From Loktanella salsilacus (lineage in GTDB: Bacteria; Pseudomonadota; Alphaproteobacteria; Rhodobacterales; Rhodobacteraceae): a stretch of DNA of 64,000 bases. The notes below the pieces were generated by a model, which saw nothing but the letters and a program-made list of their open reading frames with translations, was not told the DNA's origin and made no database searches. Positions 18,091-25,882 of the stretch are shown here, in pieces; positions within the stretch are counted from its first letter, which is position 1, and the number at the start of each line of letters is the position of its first letter. A program made the position numbers and the translations under genes. The DNA is taken from assembly GCF_900114485.1 (NCBI RefSeq), contig NZ_FOTF01000007.1, positions 1 through 64,000 on the forward strand. Direction: 5' to 3'.

Positions 18091-18525
18091 ATGAGTGAAT
18101 TTGCCAACCTTTCGCCCGGCACGACCGACACCGCAAGCCAATGGCTGGCGGGCGTTGGATTGCGTCCGACCCGCCAACGTGTGACGCTGGCCGCCTTGCT
18201 GATGGGGGACGGGATGGACCGTCACGCCACCGCCGAGGGGTTGTTTGCGGCCGCCGCGATTTGTGACGAGCGGGTATCGCTTGCCACCGTGTACAACACG
18301 CTGCGTGCGTTCTGTGCGGCGGGGTTGCTGCGTGAAATCACTGTCGACGGTGCCAAAAGCTATTTCGACACCGATATGTGCGATCATCCGCATTTTTATT
18401 GGGAAGACACCGCCGAGCTGACCGATGCACCGCGCGAGGCGCTGGATATCCGCAGCCTGCCGCAAGCTCCGAACGGCGCCCAGATCGTGGCCGTCGATGT
18501 AGTCATCCGGCTGCGGCGCAGCTGA
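18091..18525 (+). CDS. irr: Iron-responsive Fur-family regulator Irr
   Basis: The 144-residue product has the winged-helix half [14 protein letters not shown] and [13 protein letters not shown], then the Irr-type segment [10 protein letters not shown]. In alphaproteobacteria Irr senses haem status and controls iron and haem genes. The Rhizobium-type GCPWQ haem motif is absent; the His-rich segment is the likely haem contact. The ATG at 18091 is chosen over an upstream TTG at 18055 because homologues begin just before the ASQWLA helix. It is divergent from fabA across about 156 bases. Confidence 0.88.
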   Translation: MSEFANLSPGTTDTASQWLAGVGLRPTRQRVTLAALLMGDGMDRHATAEGLFAAAAICDERVSLATVYNTLRAFCAAGLLREITVDGAKSYFDTDMCDHPHFYWEDTAELTDAPREALDIRSLPQAPNGAQIVAVDVVIRLRRS

Positions 18526-18541
18526 GATATTCGTCAAAGCG

Positions 18542-18556
18542 TTAACGGCGCGTTAA
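18542..18556 (+). promoter_or_regulatory. CtrA-type site TTAA-N7-TTAA
   Basis: TTAACGGCGCGTTAA is an exact full CtrA consensus, in the 54-base gap between irr and the transposase-like gene, about 24 bases before the latter's start. Direct regulation is inferred. Confidence 0.5.
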
Positions 18557-18579
18557 CCTTTTGCGAGGCACGTTGGGAC

Positions 18580-19083
18580 ATGGTAAATTCAGGACGCCGG
18601 GTCCTACCTGGAGTCGGCACATATTTCTTTACTGTCCGCTTGGCTGATCCAGAATCGGATTTGTTGACGCGGCATATTGAATTGCTGCGGCTGTCGACCC
18701 GCATGTGCCAAATCCGGCACCCTTTTGATATTGGGGATGCGGTCGCGCTGCCGGACCGGCTGCATGTGATTTGGACCCTGCCGCCGGGGGATGACAATTA
18801 TGCCGTCCGCTGGCAGTCCATCCGGTCCACCTTTGCGCGCCACGTGCCAGAGCAAGAGGTCCATGAGCGGAAAATGGCGATCTGGCAGCGGCGGGTCTGG
18901 GACCGGCCCATCTTGACGCAGGCTGATTTGGCGGAGTGCCGCGCCTTGATCAACGAGGCACCGGTGCGTGCGGGGTTGGTGCGTCATGCCGCCGATTGGC
19001 CCTATTCCACAGCAAGCCAAGCCTACCTGCGCGGAAATTCCGGCGGGTCACCGCTGTTGCATGTGATCGAGGGTGGTCGGTAG
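18580..19083 (+). CDS. REP-associated transposase-like protein (RayT/Y1_Tnp), catalytic residues lost
   Basis: The 167-residue single-copy protein follows the REP-associated tyrosine transposase layout: GTYFFTVRLAD at the start, a VALPDRLHVIWTLPPGD block, IWQRRVWDRPI and an APVRAGLVRHAADWPYS block. In active members the second block carries a His-x-His metal pair; here the first is Arg60 (RLH). The nucleophile Tyr expected before the NPV..GLV block is Leu123. Both changes predict no DNA cleavage. Length is near normal and the frame is intact, so a domesticated DNA-binding role is more likely than recent decay. No flanking inverted repeats were seen. Confidence 0.75.
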   Translation: MVNSGRRVLPGVGTYFFTVRLADPESDLLTRHIELLRLSTRMCQIRHPFDIGDAVALPDRLHVIWTLPPGDDNYAVRWQSIRSTFARHVPEQEVHERKMAIWQRRVWDRPILTQADLAECRALINEAPVRAGLVRHAADWPYSTASQAYLRGNSGGSPLLHVIEGGR

Positions 19084-19122
19084 GTCGCGCAGTCCAAGGG
19101 TCGCAGCCATAAAGCTACGGCG

Positions 19123-19986
19123 TTAGAACCACTGACCCGGCTCCATCAGGCCTAAGTCCAGCAACTGCTGGGAGTGCCACTCAAACGGCGCAGAGTTGTG
19201 CCAGTGAAATGTCTTGATATGCGCAGAGGACCCGGGGTTGCGGCGCAGTGCCTTGGCCGTGCGAAAAGAGCATAGTGTCGCGGTCAGGCTGTTGTGCCAC
19301 GGGCAGGCAAAGGTATTGAATTCCGGGTCGTTGAATGTGTGATCGTCCCGCAGTCGCAGACCGGACTGCGCCCTAAACAAGGATATGCGGTCGATGCGGC
19401 GGCGGGGGACGGGAATATGTTCTTCGAACCGCCAGCGCAGGCCGCCAAAGAAATCCAACTGCCGGTCCAGAAAGGCGTCGTCCTTATCCTTGCGGGCCAG
19501 CGCGTAGTAGCCGGATTTGTCCAGATGGGCGTCCTGCAGGCTGACGGCGGTCGGGTGGGCGTCCAGATCGCGGGCATAAAGGTCGACGACATAGGTCAGA
19601 AGGCTAAAGCGCCGTTCCTCTACGGAAAAGGCCAGCATTTCGCCGACAGCGCGCGTTTCGCAGAAGGGAAAGAATAGGTATTCTGTGTTGTAGCCGTAGT
19701 AAATCCACTGCCCCGGTGCCGCATCGATCACGCCATTCACGGCGTCGGTCAGGGTGTTTTCCGTGGCAGCATCGTGGTTCACCCGCGTGATTTGCGCAGC
19801 AAGGTCAGGGGCGACGTCGATATCCGCTTTGCCAATCGCGATGACCTGCCGGAACCCAGATTTAAGGTAGTGGCGCAGGGTGCTGTCGACCTCGACGCTG
19901 TCCTCTAGCAAGATAATCGCGATCGGCCCTTTGGCCAGCGCCGCGCGGCCGTTTTGCAAAAAGTCGGTCAGGCTGGAAAATGTCAT
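19123..19986 (-). CDS. Conserved Rhodobacterales protein, possible GT2-like glycosyltransferase
   Basis: The 287-residue protein has no signal peptide or membrane segment. It begins with a Rossmann-like strand ([14 protein letters not shown]) and a second strand [11 protein letters not shown], followed by [20 protein letters not shown], features that fit a GT-A-type nucleotide-sugar fold; similar Rhodobacterales proteins are annotated as family 2 glycosyltransferases. No clear DxD is visible. The C-terminus is rich in Trp and His. It is divergent from miaB with about 110 bases between them. Function is unknown. Confidence 0.6.
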   Translation of the reverse strand: MTFSSLTDFLQNGRAALAKGPIAIILLEDSVEVDSTLRHYLKSGFRQVIAIGKADIDVAPDLAAQITRVNHDAATENTLTDAVNGVIDAAPGQWIYYGYNTEYLFFPFCETRAVGEMLAFSVEERRFSLLTYVVDLYARDLDAHPTAVSLQDAHLDKSGYYALARKDKDDAFLDRQLDFFGGLRWRFEEHIPVPRRRIDRISLFRAQSGLRLRDDHTFNDPEFNTFACPWHNSLTATLCSFRTAKALRRNPGSSAHIKTFHWHNSAPFEWHSQQLLDLGLMEPGQWF

Positions 19987-20097
19987 GGATGCGCCGGGTC
20001 AGAAGGTCGCGCGCAACTTCGGCGGAATCGCCCTGCATTGCAAGCCCGCCGCCCAAGCGTTAGGGAAGAAGCCGTCCCTTTTTGTCAGGTCCCGCCC

Positions 20098-21408
20098 ATG
20101 TCCGCGCCACGCAAGCTTTTCGTCAAGACCTATGGTTGCCAGATGAACGTCTACGACTCAGAGCGTATGACGGAAGCATTGGGCGGCGAGGGGTATGTCA
20201 CGACGGACCGCGCTGAAGATGCGGATATGATCCTGCTGAACACCTGCCATATCCGTGAAAAGGCAGCGGAAAAGGTCTATTCCGAACTTGGCCGGATGCG
20301 GGCGCTAAAGGACGCGAACCCTGATCTGAAGATCGGTGTCGCAGGCTGTGTCGCGCAGGCCGAGGGCGAAGAGATCATGCGCCGCGCGCCGATGGTTGAT
20401 CTGGTGGTTGGCCCGCAAAGCTATCACCGTCTGCCCGCGATGGACCGCGCCGTGCGCGGCGGGGCCAAGGCGCTGGACACCGATTTCCCTGATGACGACA
20501 AATTCGACACGCTTAAGGCGCGCACCAAGATGAAGCGCGCGCCAGCTGCGTTTCTGACCGTGCAAGAAGGCTGCGACAAGTTCTGCGCCTTCTGCGTTGT
20601 CCCTTATACCCGCGGGTCAGAGGTCAGCCGCCCGGCCGACCGCGTCATGCGCGAGGCGCGAGAGTTGGTCGACGCTGGCGTGGCAGAGATCACCCTGCTG
20701 GGGCAGAATGTGAACGCCTATCACGGTCATGACGCCGGCCTGGCCGGTCTGATCTGGGATTTGTCCGCCATTGATGGGCTAAAGCGGATCCGTTTTACCA
20801 CAAGCCATCCCAACGACATGGATGACGCCTTGATCGAAGCGCATGGCACCTGCGACAAGCTGATGCCCTACTTGCATTTGCCCGTGCAGTCCGGCTCTGA
20901 CCGCATCCTGAAGGCGATGAACCGCAAGCATACGGCGGAAAGTTATCTGAAACTGGTCGACCGCATCCGCGCAGCACGGCCTGATATCATGCTGTCCTCT
21001 GACTTTATCGTCGGCTTCCCCGGCGAGACGGAAGAGGATTTCGAGGCGACGCTAGAGCTGATCCGCAAGGTCGAATTTGGGCAGGCGTATTCGTTCAAAT
21101 ACTCCACCCGTCCCGGCACCCCGGCGGCCGAAAAGCCGCAGATGCCAGAGGACGTCATGGCAGAGCGTCTATCCCGCCTGCAGGCCTTGTTGACGCAGCA
21201 GCAGCGCAAGATTCAGGACGACATGGTGGGCCGCACCGTGGGCGTGCTGTTTGAAAAGCCGGGCCGGATTGACGGGCAGATGATTGGAAAATCTGATTAC
21301 CTGCATGCGGTTTACGCGGACGCGCCCGCCGATGTGCTGGGGCAGGTGCGGCAGGTTAGAATCACCGTCGCGGGCACGAATTCTTTGGGCGGAGAGCTTG
21401 TGCGCTGA
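20098..21408 (+). CDS. miaB: tRNA-2-methylthio-N6-dimethylallyladenosine synthase
   Basis: The 436-residue radical-SAM methylthiotransferase adds the 2-methylthio group to i6A37 in tRNAs reading UNN codons. The N-terminal UPF0004 domain supplies cluster cysteines C14, C50 and C84; the radical-SAM motif is C159-x3-C163-x2-C166 (CDKFCAFC); a TRAM domain closes the protein. Length and all six cysteines are as expected. The ATG at 20098 sits just before the conserved [12 protein letters not shown]; in-frame sequence upstream is not family-like. It is not followed closely by phoH here, unlike many alphaproteobacteria, because two envelope genes lie between. Confidence 0.95.
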   Translation: MSAPRKLFVKTYGCQMNVYDSERMTEALGGEGYVTTDRAEDADMILLNTCHIREKAAEKVYSELGRMRALKDANPDLKIGVAGCVAQAEGEEIMRRAPMVDLVVGPQSYHRLPAMDRAVRGGAKALDTDFPDDDKFDTLKARTKMKRAPAAFLTVQEGCDKFCAFCVVPYTRGSEVSRPADRVMREARELVDAGVAEITLLGQNVNAYHGHDAGLAGLIWDLSAIDGLKRIRFTTSHPNDMDDALIEAHGTCDKLMPYLHLPVQSGSDRILKAMNRKHTAESYLKLVDRIRAARPDIMLSSDFIVGFPGETEEDFEATLELIRKVEFGQAYSFKYSTRPGTPAAEKPQMPEDVMAERLSRLQALLTQQQRKIQDDMVGRTVGVLFEKPGRIDGQMIGKSDYLHAVYADAPADVLGQVRQVRITVAGTNSLGGELVR

Positions 21409-21430
21409 AAAGTGCCAATGCCCGAGAGCG

Positions 21431-21445
21431 TTAACGTTTTGTTAA
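21431..21445 (+). promoter_or_regulatory. CtrA-type site TTAA-N7-TTAA
   Basis: TTAACGTTTTGTTAA is an exact full-length match to the CtrA consensus in the 201-base gap between miaB and the OmpA-family gene. Its position, about 165 bases before the start, would fit activation or an upstream repressor role. Confidence 0.5.
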
Positions 21446-21609
21446 GGAATGTCAGTTGTGGCAACCCACTGTTGCCGCCTGCGACACAATATGTTGTGAA
21501 TTCCGCTTTCAATGTCCGCTGATCTTGCTAAAACTGCGTCCATTGTGTGTTAAAGAAACTTATCCATACCCATGATGGTATGCGCTGTTTCAATAAAGAG
21601 GTATTCGCC

Positions 21610-22167
21610 GTGGCAACCACCCCGACCCAATTTGCAAAGGCCGCGCTTGCGGGCGTTCTGGCGCTGACAGTTGTCGCCGGGGGCGCATCTGCCCAGCAGG
21701 TCAACCGTTCCGAAAAGTACGTCCCCACCATTTGGATCGATCCCGATGGCTGCGAGCATTGGGCGATGGACGATGGTTCCGAAGGCTTCATGTCGCCGCA
21801 CCGCCGCCGTGACGGCAGCGCCGTGTGCCACCGCTCTGAAATTTGCGGCGTGGTCCCGACAGATCAGCTGTTCGCAACGGACAAGTATGCGATCAGCGCG
21901 GCTGGCCGTGCGACCTTGCAGAACTTTTTCCAGACGGCGAACGCCTTTGGTTTCATGATCTACGGTCACACCGATGGCCGTGCATCTGACGAATACAACA
22001 TGCGTCTGTCTGCCAACCGCGCTAACGCTGTTGCCGGTGTTGCGCAGTCCGTTGGTGGCCGCGTTGTGGACGTCCGGGGCCTTGGCGAACGCCAGCCACG
22101 CGCCGACAACAACTCCGCTGCCGGGATGCAAGAAAACCGCCGCGTCGAAATCTACTGCATCCGCTGA
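21610..22167 (+). CDS. OmpA-family outer-membrane/periplasmic protein with small N-terminal Cys domain
   Basis: The 185-residue product has a signal peptide ending ASAQQ, a short domain reading WIDPDGCEHWAMDDG and ending DGSAVC, then a C-terminal OmpA domain with GHTDGRASDEYNMRLSANR, the peptidoglycan-binding helix. GTG at 21610 is taken as start because AAAGAGG lies eight bases before it; the ATGs at 21547 and 21580 have no ribosome site. It probably anchors the outer membrane to the wall. The N-terminal domain is repeated in the next gene, 14 bases downstream. Confidence 0.85.
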   Translation: MATTPTQFAKAALAGVLALTVVAGGASAQQVNRSEKYVPTIWIDPDGCEHWAMDDGSEGFMSPHRRRDGSAVCHRSEICGVVPTDQLFATDKYAISAAGRATLQNFFQTANAFGFMIYGHTDGRASDEYNMRLSANRANAVAGVAQSVGGRVVDVRGLGERQPRADNNSAAGMQENRRVEIYCIR

Positions 22168-22181
22168 AAGGAAGCCCTGAT

Positions 22182-22499
22182 ATGAAAATCATGAAACTCA
22201 TCGGGCTTTTGGCCATAGGCGGCGCGCTTGCAGCTTGCGAAGGCGGCGAAGGTATTCGCCAAATCGGTCCTGATAAATCCATCGACGGCGGCGTGAACGC
22301 GCACCACCTGTCCACGCTGGTTGCTGGCGTCTGGGTTGACCCAGAAGGCTGCGATCACTGGATCATCGATGACGGCGTCGAAGGCTACCTGTCAGAGCGT
22401 CTGACGCCCGATGGTCTGCCGGTCTGTTCCGGCGTTGCGCCGCCGAACACCGCCGTTGGCCCATTCAAGGCCGGATCTCCGATCCCGGACTTCTTGTAA
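22182..22499 (+). CDS. Small lipoprotein paralogous to the OmpA protein's N-terminal domain
   Basis: The 105-residue product has a lipoprotein signal with lipobox LAAC (Cys19). The mature part contains VWVDPEGCDHWIIDDGVEGY and later DGLPVC, matching the preceding OmpA-family protein's segment nearly residue for residue, including both cysteines and the HW pair. It lacks an OmpA domain. The two genes form one transcription unit ended by a strong terminator. The shared domain might form a disulfide and pair the two proteins; its function is not known. Confidence 0.75.
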   Translation: MKIMKLIGLLAIGGALAACEGGEGIRQIGPDKSIDGGVNAHHLSTLVAGVWVDPEGCDHWIIDDGVEGYLSERLTPDGLPVCSGVAPPNTAVGPFKAGSPIPDFL

Positions 22500-22522
22500 T
22501 TTGCTTGCATCATAAGCATTTC

Positions 22523-22553
22523 AAAGGCCGCAGCACACGCTGCGGCCTTTTTT
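22523..22553 (+). terminator. Rho-independent terminator after the OmpA/lipoprotein pair
   Basis: GGCCGCAGC-ACAC-GCTGCGGCC followed by TTTTTT: a perfect 9-bp GC-rich stem with a 4-base loop and a six-T tail. Confidence 0.93.
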
Positions 22554-22635
22554 CGTTTCCGGTGCGACCAATGACTTGCGGCCGGCGTTCAGCCTTGCAA
22601 CGATAATCATAGACACTCTGTATCAGGAGATACGA

Positions 22636-23649
22636 TTGCCCTCTGGCGTTCTGACCCCCACCGCTGCCGACGTTTCGGAATCCGTTCTGGAATTTCCCGA
22701 CAACTTTTTGCTGATCGACTTGTGCGGCCAGTTCGATCGCAATCTGACTGCGATCGAAAGCGCGCTTGGCGTGCAAATCCTGCGCCGGGGTAACCGGCTA
22801 GAGGTGGTCGGCGCCGAAGCCCCGCGCCATGATGCGCTAGATATCCTAAAATCGCTGTACGAGCGGTTGGAATCCGGCAAAACGCTGGAGCCGGGCGATA
22901 TCGACCGCGAATTGCGGATGCACCCTGACATGTCCATCACCAACGGCGACCAGCCAGAGCTGTTCAAAGGCGAACTGGCCGACCGGGTGGAAATCAAGAC
23001 CCGCAAAAAGCTGGTCGAGCCGCGGACCGAGGCACAAAAAGCCTATGTCCGGTCGCTGTTCGAAAACGAGCTGTGTTTTGGCATCGGGCCTGCGGGCACG
23101 GGCAAGACCTATTTGGCCGTCGCCGTCGCGGTGAACCATTTCATCAGCGGCAATGTTGACCGGATCATCCTGTCGCGCCCCGCGGTCGAGGCGGGGGAAA
23201 AGCTGGGCTATTTGCCGGGCGACATGAAGGACAAGATCGATCCTTACATGCAGCCGCTGTATGACGCCCTGAACGATTTCTTTCCGTCCAAGCAGGTCGC
23301 CAAACTGATCGAGGAAAAGCGGATCGAGATCGCGCCGCTGGCCTTTATGCGCGGCCGCACGCTGGCCAATGCCGCTGTGGTGCTGGACGAGGCGCAGAAC
23401 GCCACGACCATGCAGATGAAGATGTTCCTGACCCGTCTGGGCGAAGGGTCGCGCATGGCGATCACGGGCGACCGCACGCAGATCGACCTGCCGCGCGGTG
23501 TGAATTCCGGTCTGTGGGAAGCAGAGCGTCTGCTGAAGAATATCCCCAAGATCAGCTTTAACTACTTCACCTCTAAGGACGTGGTGCGGCACCCGCTGGT
23601 TGCGCGGATCATCGAAGCCTACGAGGCGGACGCGGAAAAGACCGGATGA
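22636..23649 (+). CDS. phoH: PhoH-family ATPase
   Basis: The 337-residue cytoplasmic protein has Walker A GPAGTGKT and Walker B VVLDEAQN, plus the SRPAVEAGEKLGYLPGD and TGDRTQIDLPRG motifs of PhoH. It is thought to act in RNA or ribosome metabolism together with YbeY. TTG at 22636 is taken as start: AGGAGA lies five bases upstream and the resulting N-terminus leads into EFPDNFLLIDLCG. It opens the phoH-ybeY-corC-lnt operon. The next gene, an ORF6N protein, overlaps its stop by four bases. Confidence 0.93.
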   Translation: MPSGVLTPTAADVSESVLEFPDNFLLIDLCGQFDRNLTAIESALGVQILRRGNRLEVVGAEAPRHDALDILKSLYERLESGKTLEPGDIDRELRMHPDMSITNGDQPELFKGELADRVEIKTRKKLVEPRTEAQKAYVRSLFENELCFGIGPAGTGKTYLAVAVAVNHFISGNVDRIILSRPAVEAGEKLGYLPGDMKDKIDPYMQPLYDALNDFFPSKQVAKLIEEKRIEIAPLAFMRGRTLANAAVVLDEAQNATTMQMKMFLTRLGEGSRMAITGDRTQIDLPRGVNSGLWEAERLLKNIPKISFNYFTSKDVVRHPLVARIIEAYEADAEKTG

Positions 23650-24461
23650 GCCATGACCTTGTGGCTGGCGTGCGGCAGGCGATCTTTCACCTGCGCGGCC
23701 AGCCCGTCATTCTGGACGCTGATGTCGCTGCGATCTTTGATCGCACGACAGGGGCGGTGAACCAAAGCCGCCAGCGCAATGCGGGGCGGTTTTTGGACGA
23801 TTATGCCTTTCAACTGACCGCCGATGAATGGGCCAACTTGAAATCACAAAATGTGATTTCAAGTGCGCATGGCGGGCGGCGCGGGCGGCCTTGGGCCTAT
23901 TCCGAACAAGGCTTTATCATGTTGGTCACGGGGTTTCGCGGCGCGGCGGCAGACCGGGTAGCACGCACGGTCGCGGAAACCTTTGTCGCGTACCGCCGGG
24001 GCGAATTGCCCGCAGGCCGCGTCTTTGACGGGGCCGATGCGCCCGAATTGCGTCAGTCCTTGCGTACGCAGCTCGGGCAAATGCTGGGCGCGATTGCCGC
24101 GATGCCCTTGCCGGGCGGGTCCACCGTGATGACGGAACTGGATCAAGCCACGCAATCGGCGCTGGGCCGGGTGCGCGCTTGGCTGGATCAGCCGGGCAAG
24201 GAAAACACCAAGCTTGACGGCGAGATCGCAAAACTGGCCGCTGATACGCAAAAGGCCTATGCCGAAATTAGGCGCACGGATGCGGAAACCGCCAACCTTT
24301 GGGCGGATACGGTGCTGAAACGCCTCGACGCGGTGCGACAGCTTCGCGCGATGGTGCAGCAGATAGAGCGTGACGATCTAAGCGGAATGCTGGATGACAG
24401 CTTTGGGCCGGCACGGGCGCCGGTCAGCTTGCCGTCACGGGACACAATACATGACGATTGA
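23646..24461 (+). CDS. ORF6N-domain protein inserted between phoH and ybeY
   Basis: The 271-residue product starts with an ORF6N/KilA-like DNA-binding domain (VILDADVAAIFDRTTGAVNQ, then AFQLTADEW and RGRPWAYSEQGFIML), a type found mainly in phage and plasmid antirepressor-like proteins. Residues from about 170 on form a long charged helix, probably a coiled coil (KLDGEIAKLAADTQKAYAEI). Its ATG overlaps the phoH stop by four bases and its stop overlaps ybeY by eleven, so it is translated as part of the operon. It looks like an acquired gene that was captured without breaking the operon. Function is unknown. Confidence 0.8.
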   Translation: MSHDLVAGVRQAIFHLRGQPVILDADVAAIFDRTTGAVNQSRQRNAGRFLDDYAFQLTADEWANLKSQNVISSAHGGRRGRPWAYSEQGFIMLVTGFRGAAADRVARTVAETFVAYRRGELPAGRVFDGADAPELRQSLRTQLGQMLGAIAAMPLPGGSTVMTELDQATQSALGRVRAWLDQPGKENTKLDGEIAKLAADTQKAYAEIRRTDAETANLWADTVLKRLDAVRQLRAMVQQIERDDLSGMLDDSFGPARAPVSLPSRDTIHDD

Positions 24462-24942
24462 TTGCCTGAATGAAGACCCGCGTTGGGATGCGCTGGATTT
24501 GGAAGCGCTTGCGCTGGCCGCATCGGATGCGGCCTTGGCCGAACTTGGCCTTGATCCAGAAGCTTGGGAGATCAGCCTGATGGGCTGCGACGATGACCGC
24601 ATCGCTGCGCTGAACGCTGATTTTCGCGGCAAACCGACCCCGACAAATGTGCTGTCATGGCCATCGGATGAACGCGGCGTGGATCTGGCGGGCGAAATGC
24701 CGGCCGCCCCAGATCCCACTGACCCCGAACTGGGCGACATTGCGATTGCCTATCAGACCTGCGAAGCCGAAGCGCAGGCCGCGGGCAAGCCGATGACAGA
24801 GCATGTGACGCATCTGATCGTGCATGCAACGCTGCATTTGCTGGGTTTCGATCACGAACGCGACGAAGACGCCACCCTGATGGAGGGGTTGGAGACGCAG
24901 ATACTTGGCAAGATGGGTCTAGATGATCCATACCGTGAATAA
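24451..24942 (+). CDS. ybeY: Endoribonuclease YbeY
   Basis: The 163-residue metallo-RNase takes part in 16S rRNA 3' maturation and ribosome quality control. The zinc site H-x3-H-x5-H is seen in HATLHLLGFDH, inside the longer HVTHLIVHATLH motif, and the NVLSWP loop is typical. Start at 24451 falls inside the end of the ORF6N gene; no later ATG gives a full domain. It lies 31 bases before corC. Confidence 0.93.
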   Translation: MTIDCLNEDPRWDALDLEALALAASDAALAELGLDPEAWEISLMGCDDDRIAALNADFRGKPTPTNVLSWPSDERGVDLAGEMPAAPDPTDPELGDIAIAYQTCEAEAQAAGKPMTEHVTHLIVHATLHLLGFDHERDEDATLMEGLETQILGKMGLDDPYRE

Positions 24943-24973
24943 CGCCGCAAGGCACCAGATAGGCAGGGAGACG

Positions 24974-25870
24974 ATGGGCGATACCGACGACGGGTCTTTG
25001 GAGGCAGCGCAAAGCGCGCAGCCTGAGCAGGCAGACGAACAACAAAGCGATGAACAGCGCGGCAATTTCTTTAGCAGGCTGTTTGACGCCCTTTCGCCAA
25101 ACGGCGACGGCGAGGATGAGGAAAGCGAAGGTGCAAGGTCCACTGCGCCGACCTTGACCGTGCCGGGTATGCTAAATCTGCGCCGGATGCGGGTCGAAGA
25201 TGTCTCGATCCCAAAGGCCGACATCATCGCCACATCTGTCACCACGACCAAGGAAGACCTTGTCGCGACCTTCCGCGAAAGCGGCCTGACGCGGCTGCCT
25301 GTCTATGACGGAACGCTTGATACGCCGCTGGGGTTTGTGAACCTCAAGGATTTTGCGCTGAAATACGGCTTTAACGGCGATGCCATCGCCTTTGATCTGC
25401 GCGCTTTGCTGCGGCCTTTGTTGTTTGTGCCGCCGTCCATGCCGCTGGGTATTCTACTGACCAAAATGCAAGCCGACCGCACCCATATGGCGCTTGTGAT
25501 CGACGAATACGGCGGCACTGACGGCTTGGTCACGATCGAGGACTTGCTGGAACAGGTCGTCGGCGCGATCGAGGACGAGCATGACGTGGACGAGGTGAAA
25601 AGCTTCAGCCTAGAAAGCCCCGGCGTCTATATCGCGCAGGCCAAGACCGCGCTGGAGGATTTCGAGGCCGAGATCGGGATGAACCTGACCGATCACGATG
25701 ACATCGACGAAGAGGAAATCGACAGCCTTGGCGGCCTTGTCATGATGCTATCCGGCCATGTGCCGGTACGCGGCGAAGTGATCCGCCACCCTGACGGGCC
25801 AGAGTTCGAAGTGCTGGACGCCGATCCGCGCCGGATTAAGCGGCTGCGCGTGCGCATGCCGCAGGCCTGA
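24974..25870 (+). CDS. corC: CorC/HlyC-family CBS-domain protein
   Basis: The 298-residue cytoplasmic protein has an acidic, disordered N-terminus, a CBS pair (from MRVEDVSIPKADI to ALVIDEYGGTDGLVTIEDLLEQVVG) and a C-terminal CorC_HlyC domain (DTLGG-like: IDSLGGLVMMLSGHVPVRGE). CorC proteins are linked to magnesium/cobalt efflux. ATG at 24974 follows GGGAG; an ATG at 24923 inside ybeY is possible but adds an unconserved stretch. It sits in the usual order ybeY-corC-lnt. Confidence 0.88.
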   Translation: MGDTDDGSLEAAQSAQPEQADEQQSDEQRGNFFSRLFDALSPNGDGEDEESEGARSTAPTLTVPGMLNLRRMRVEDVSIPKADIIATSVTTTKEDLVATFRESGLTRLPVYDGTLDTPLGFVNLKDFALKYGFNGDAIAFDLRALLRPLLFVPPSMPLGILLTKMQADRTHMALVIDEYGGTDGLVTIEDLLEQVVGAIEDEHDVDEVKSFSLESPGVYIAQAKTALEDFEAEIGMNLTDHDDIDEEEIDSLGGLVMMLSGHVPVRGEVIRHPDGPEFEVLDADPRRIKRLRVRMPQA

Positions 25871-25882
25871 TGCGGGGCTGAT

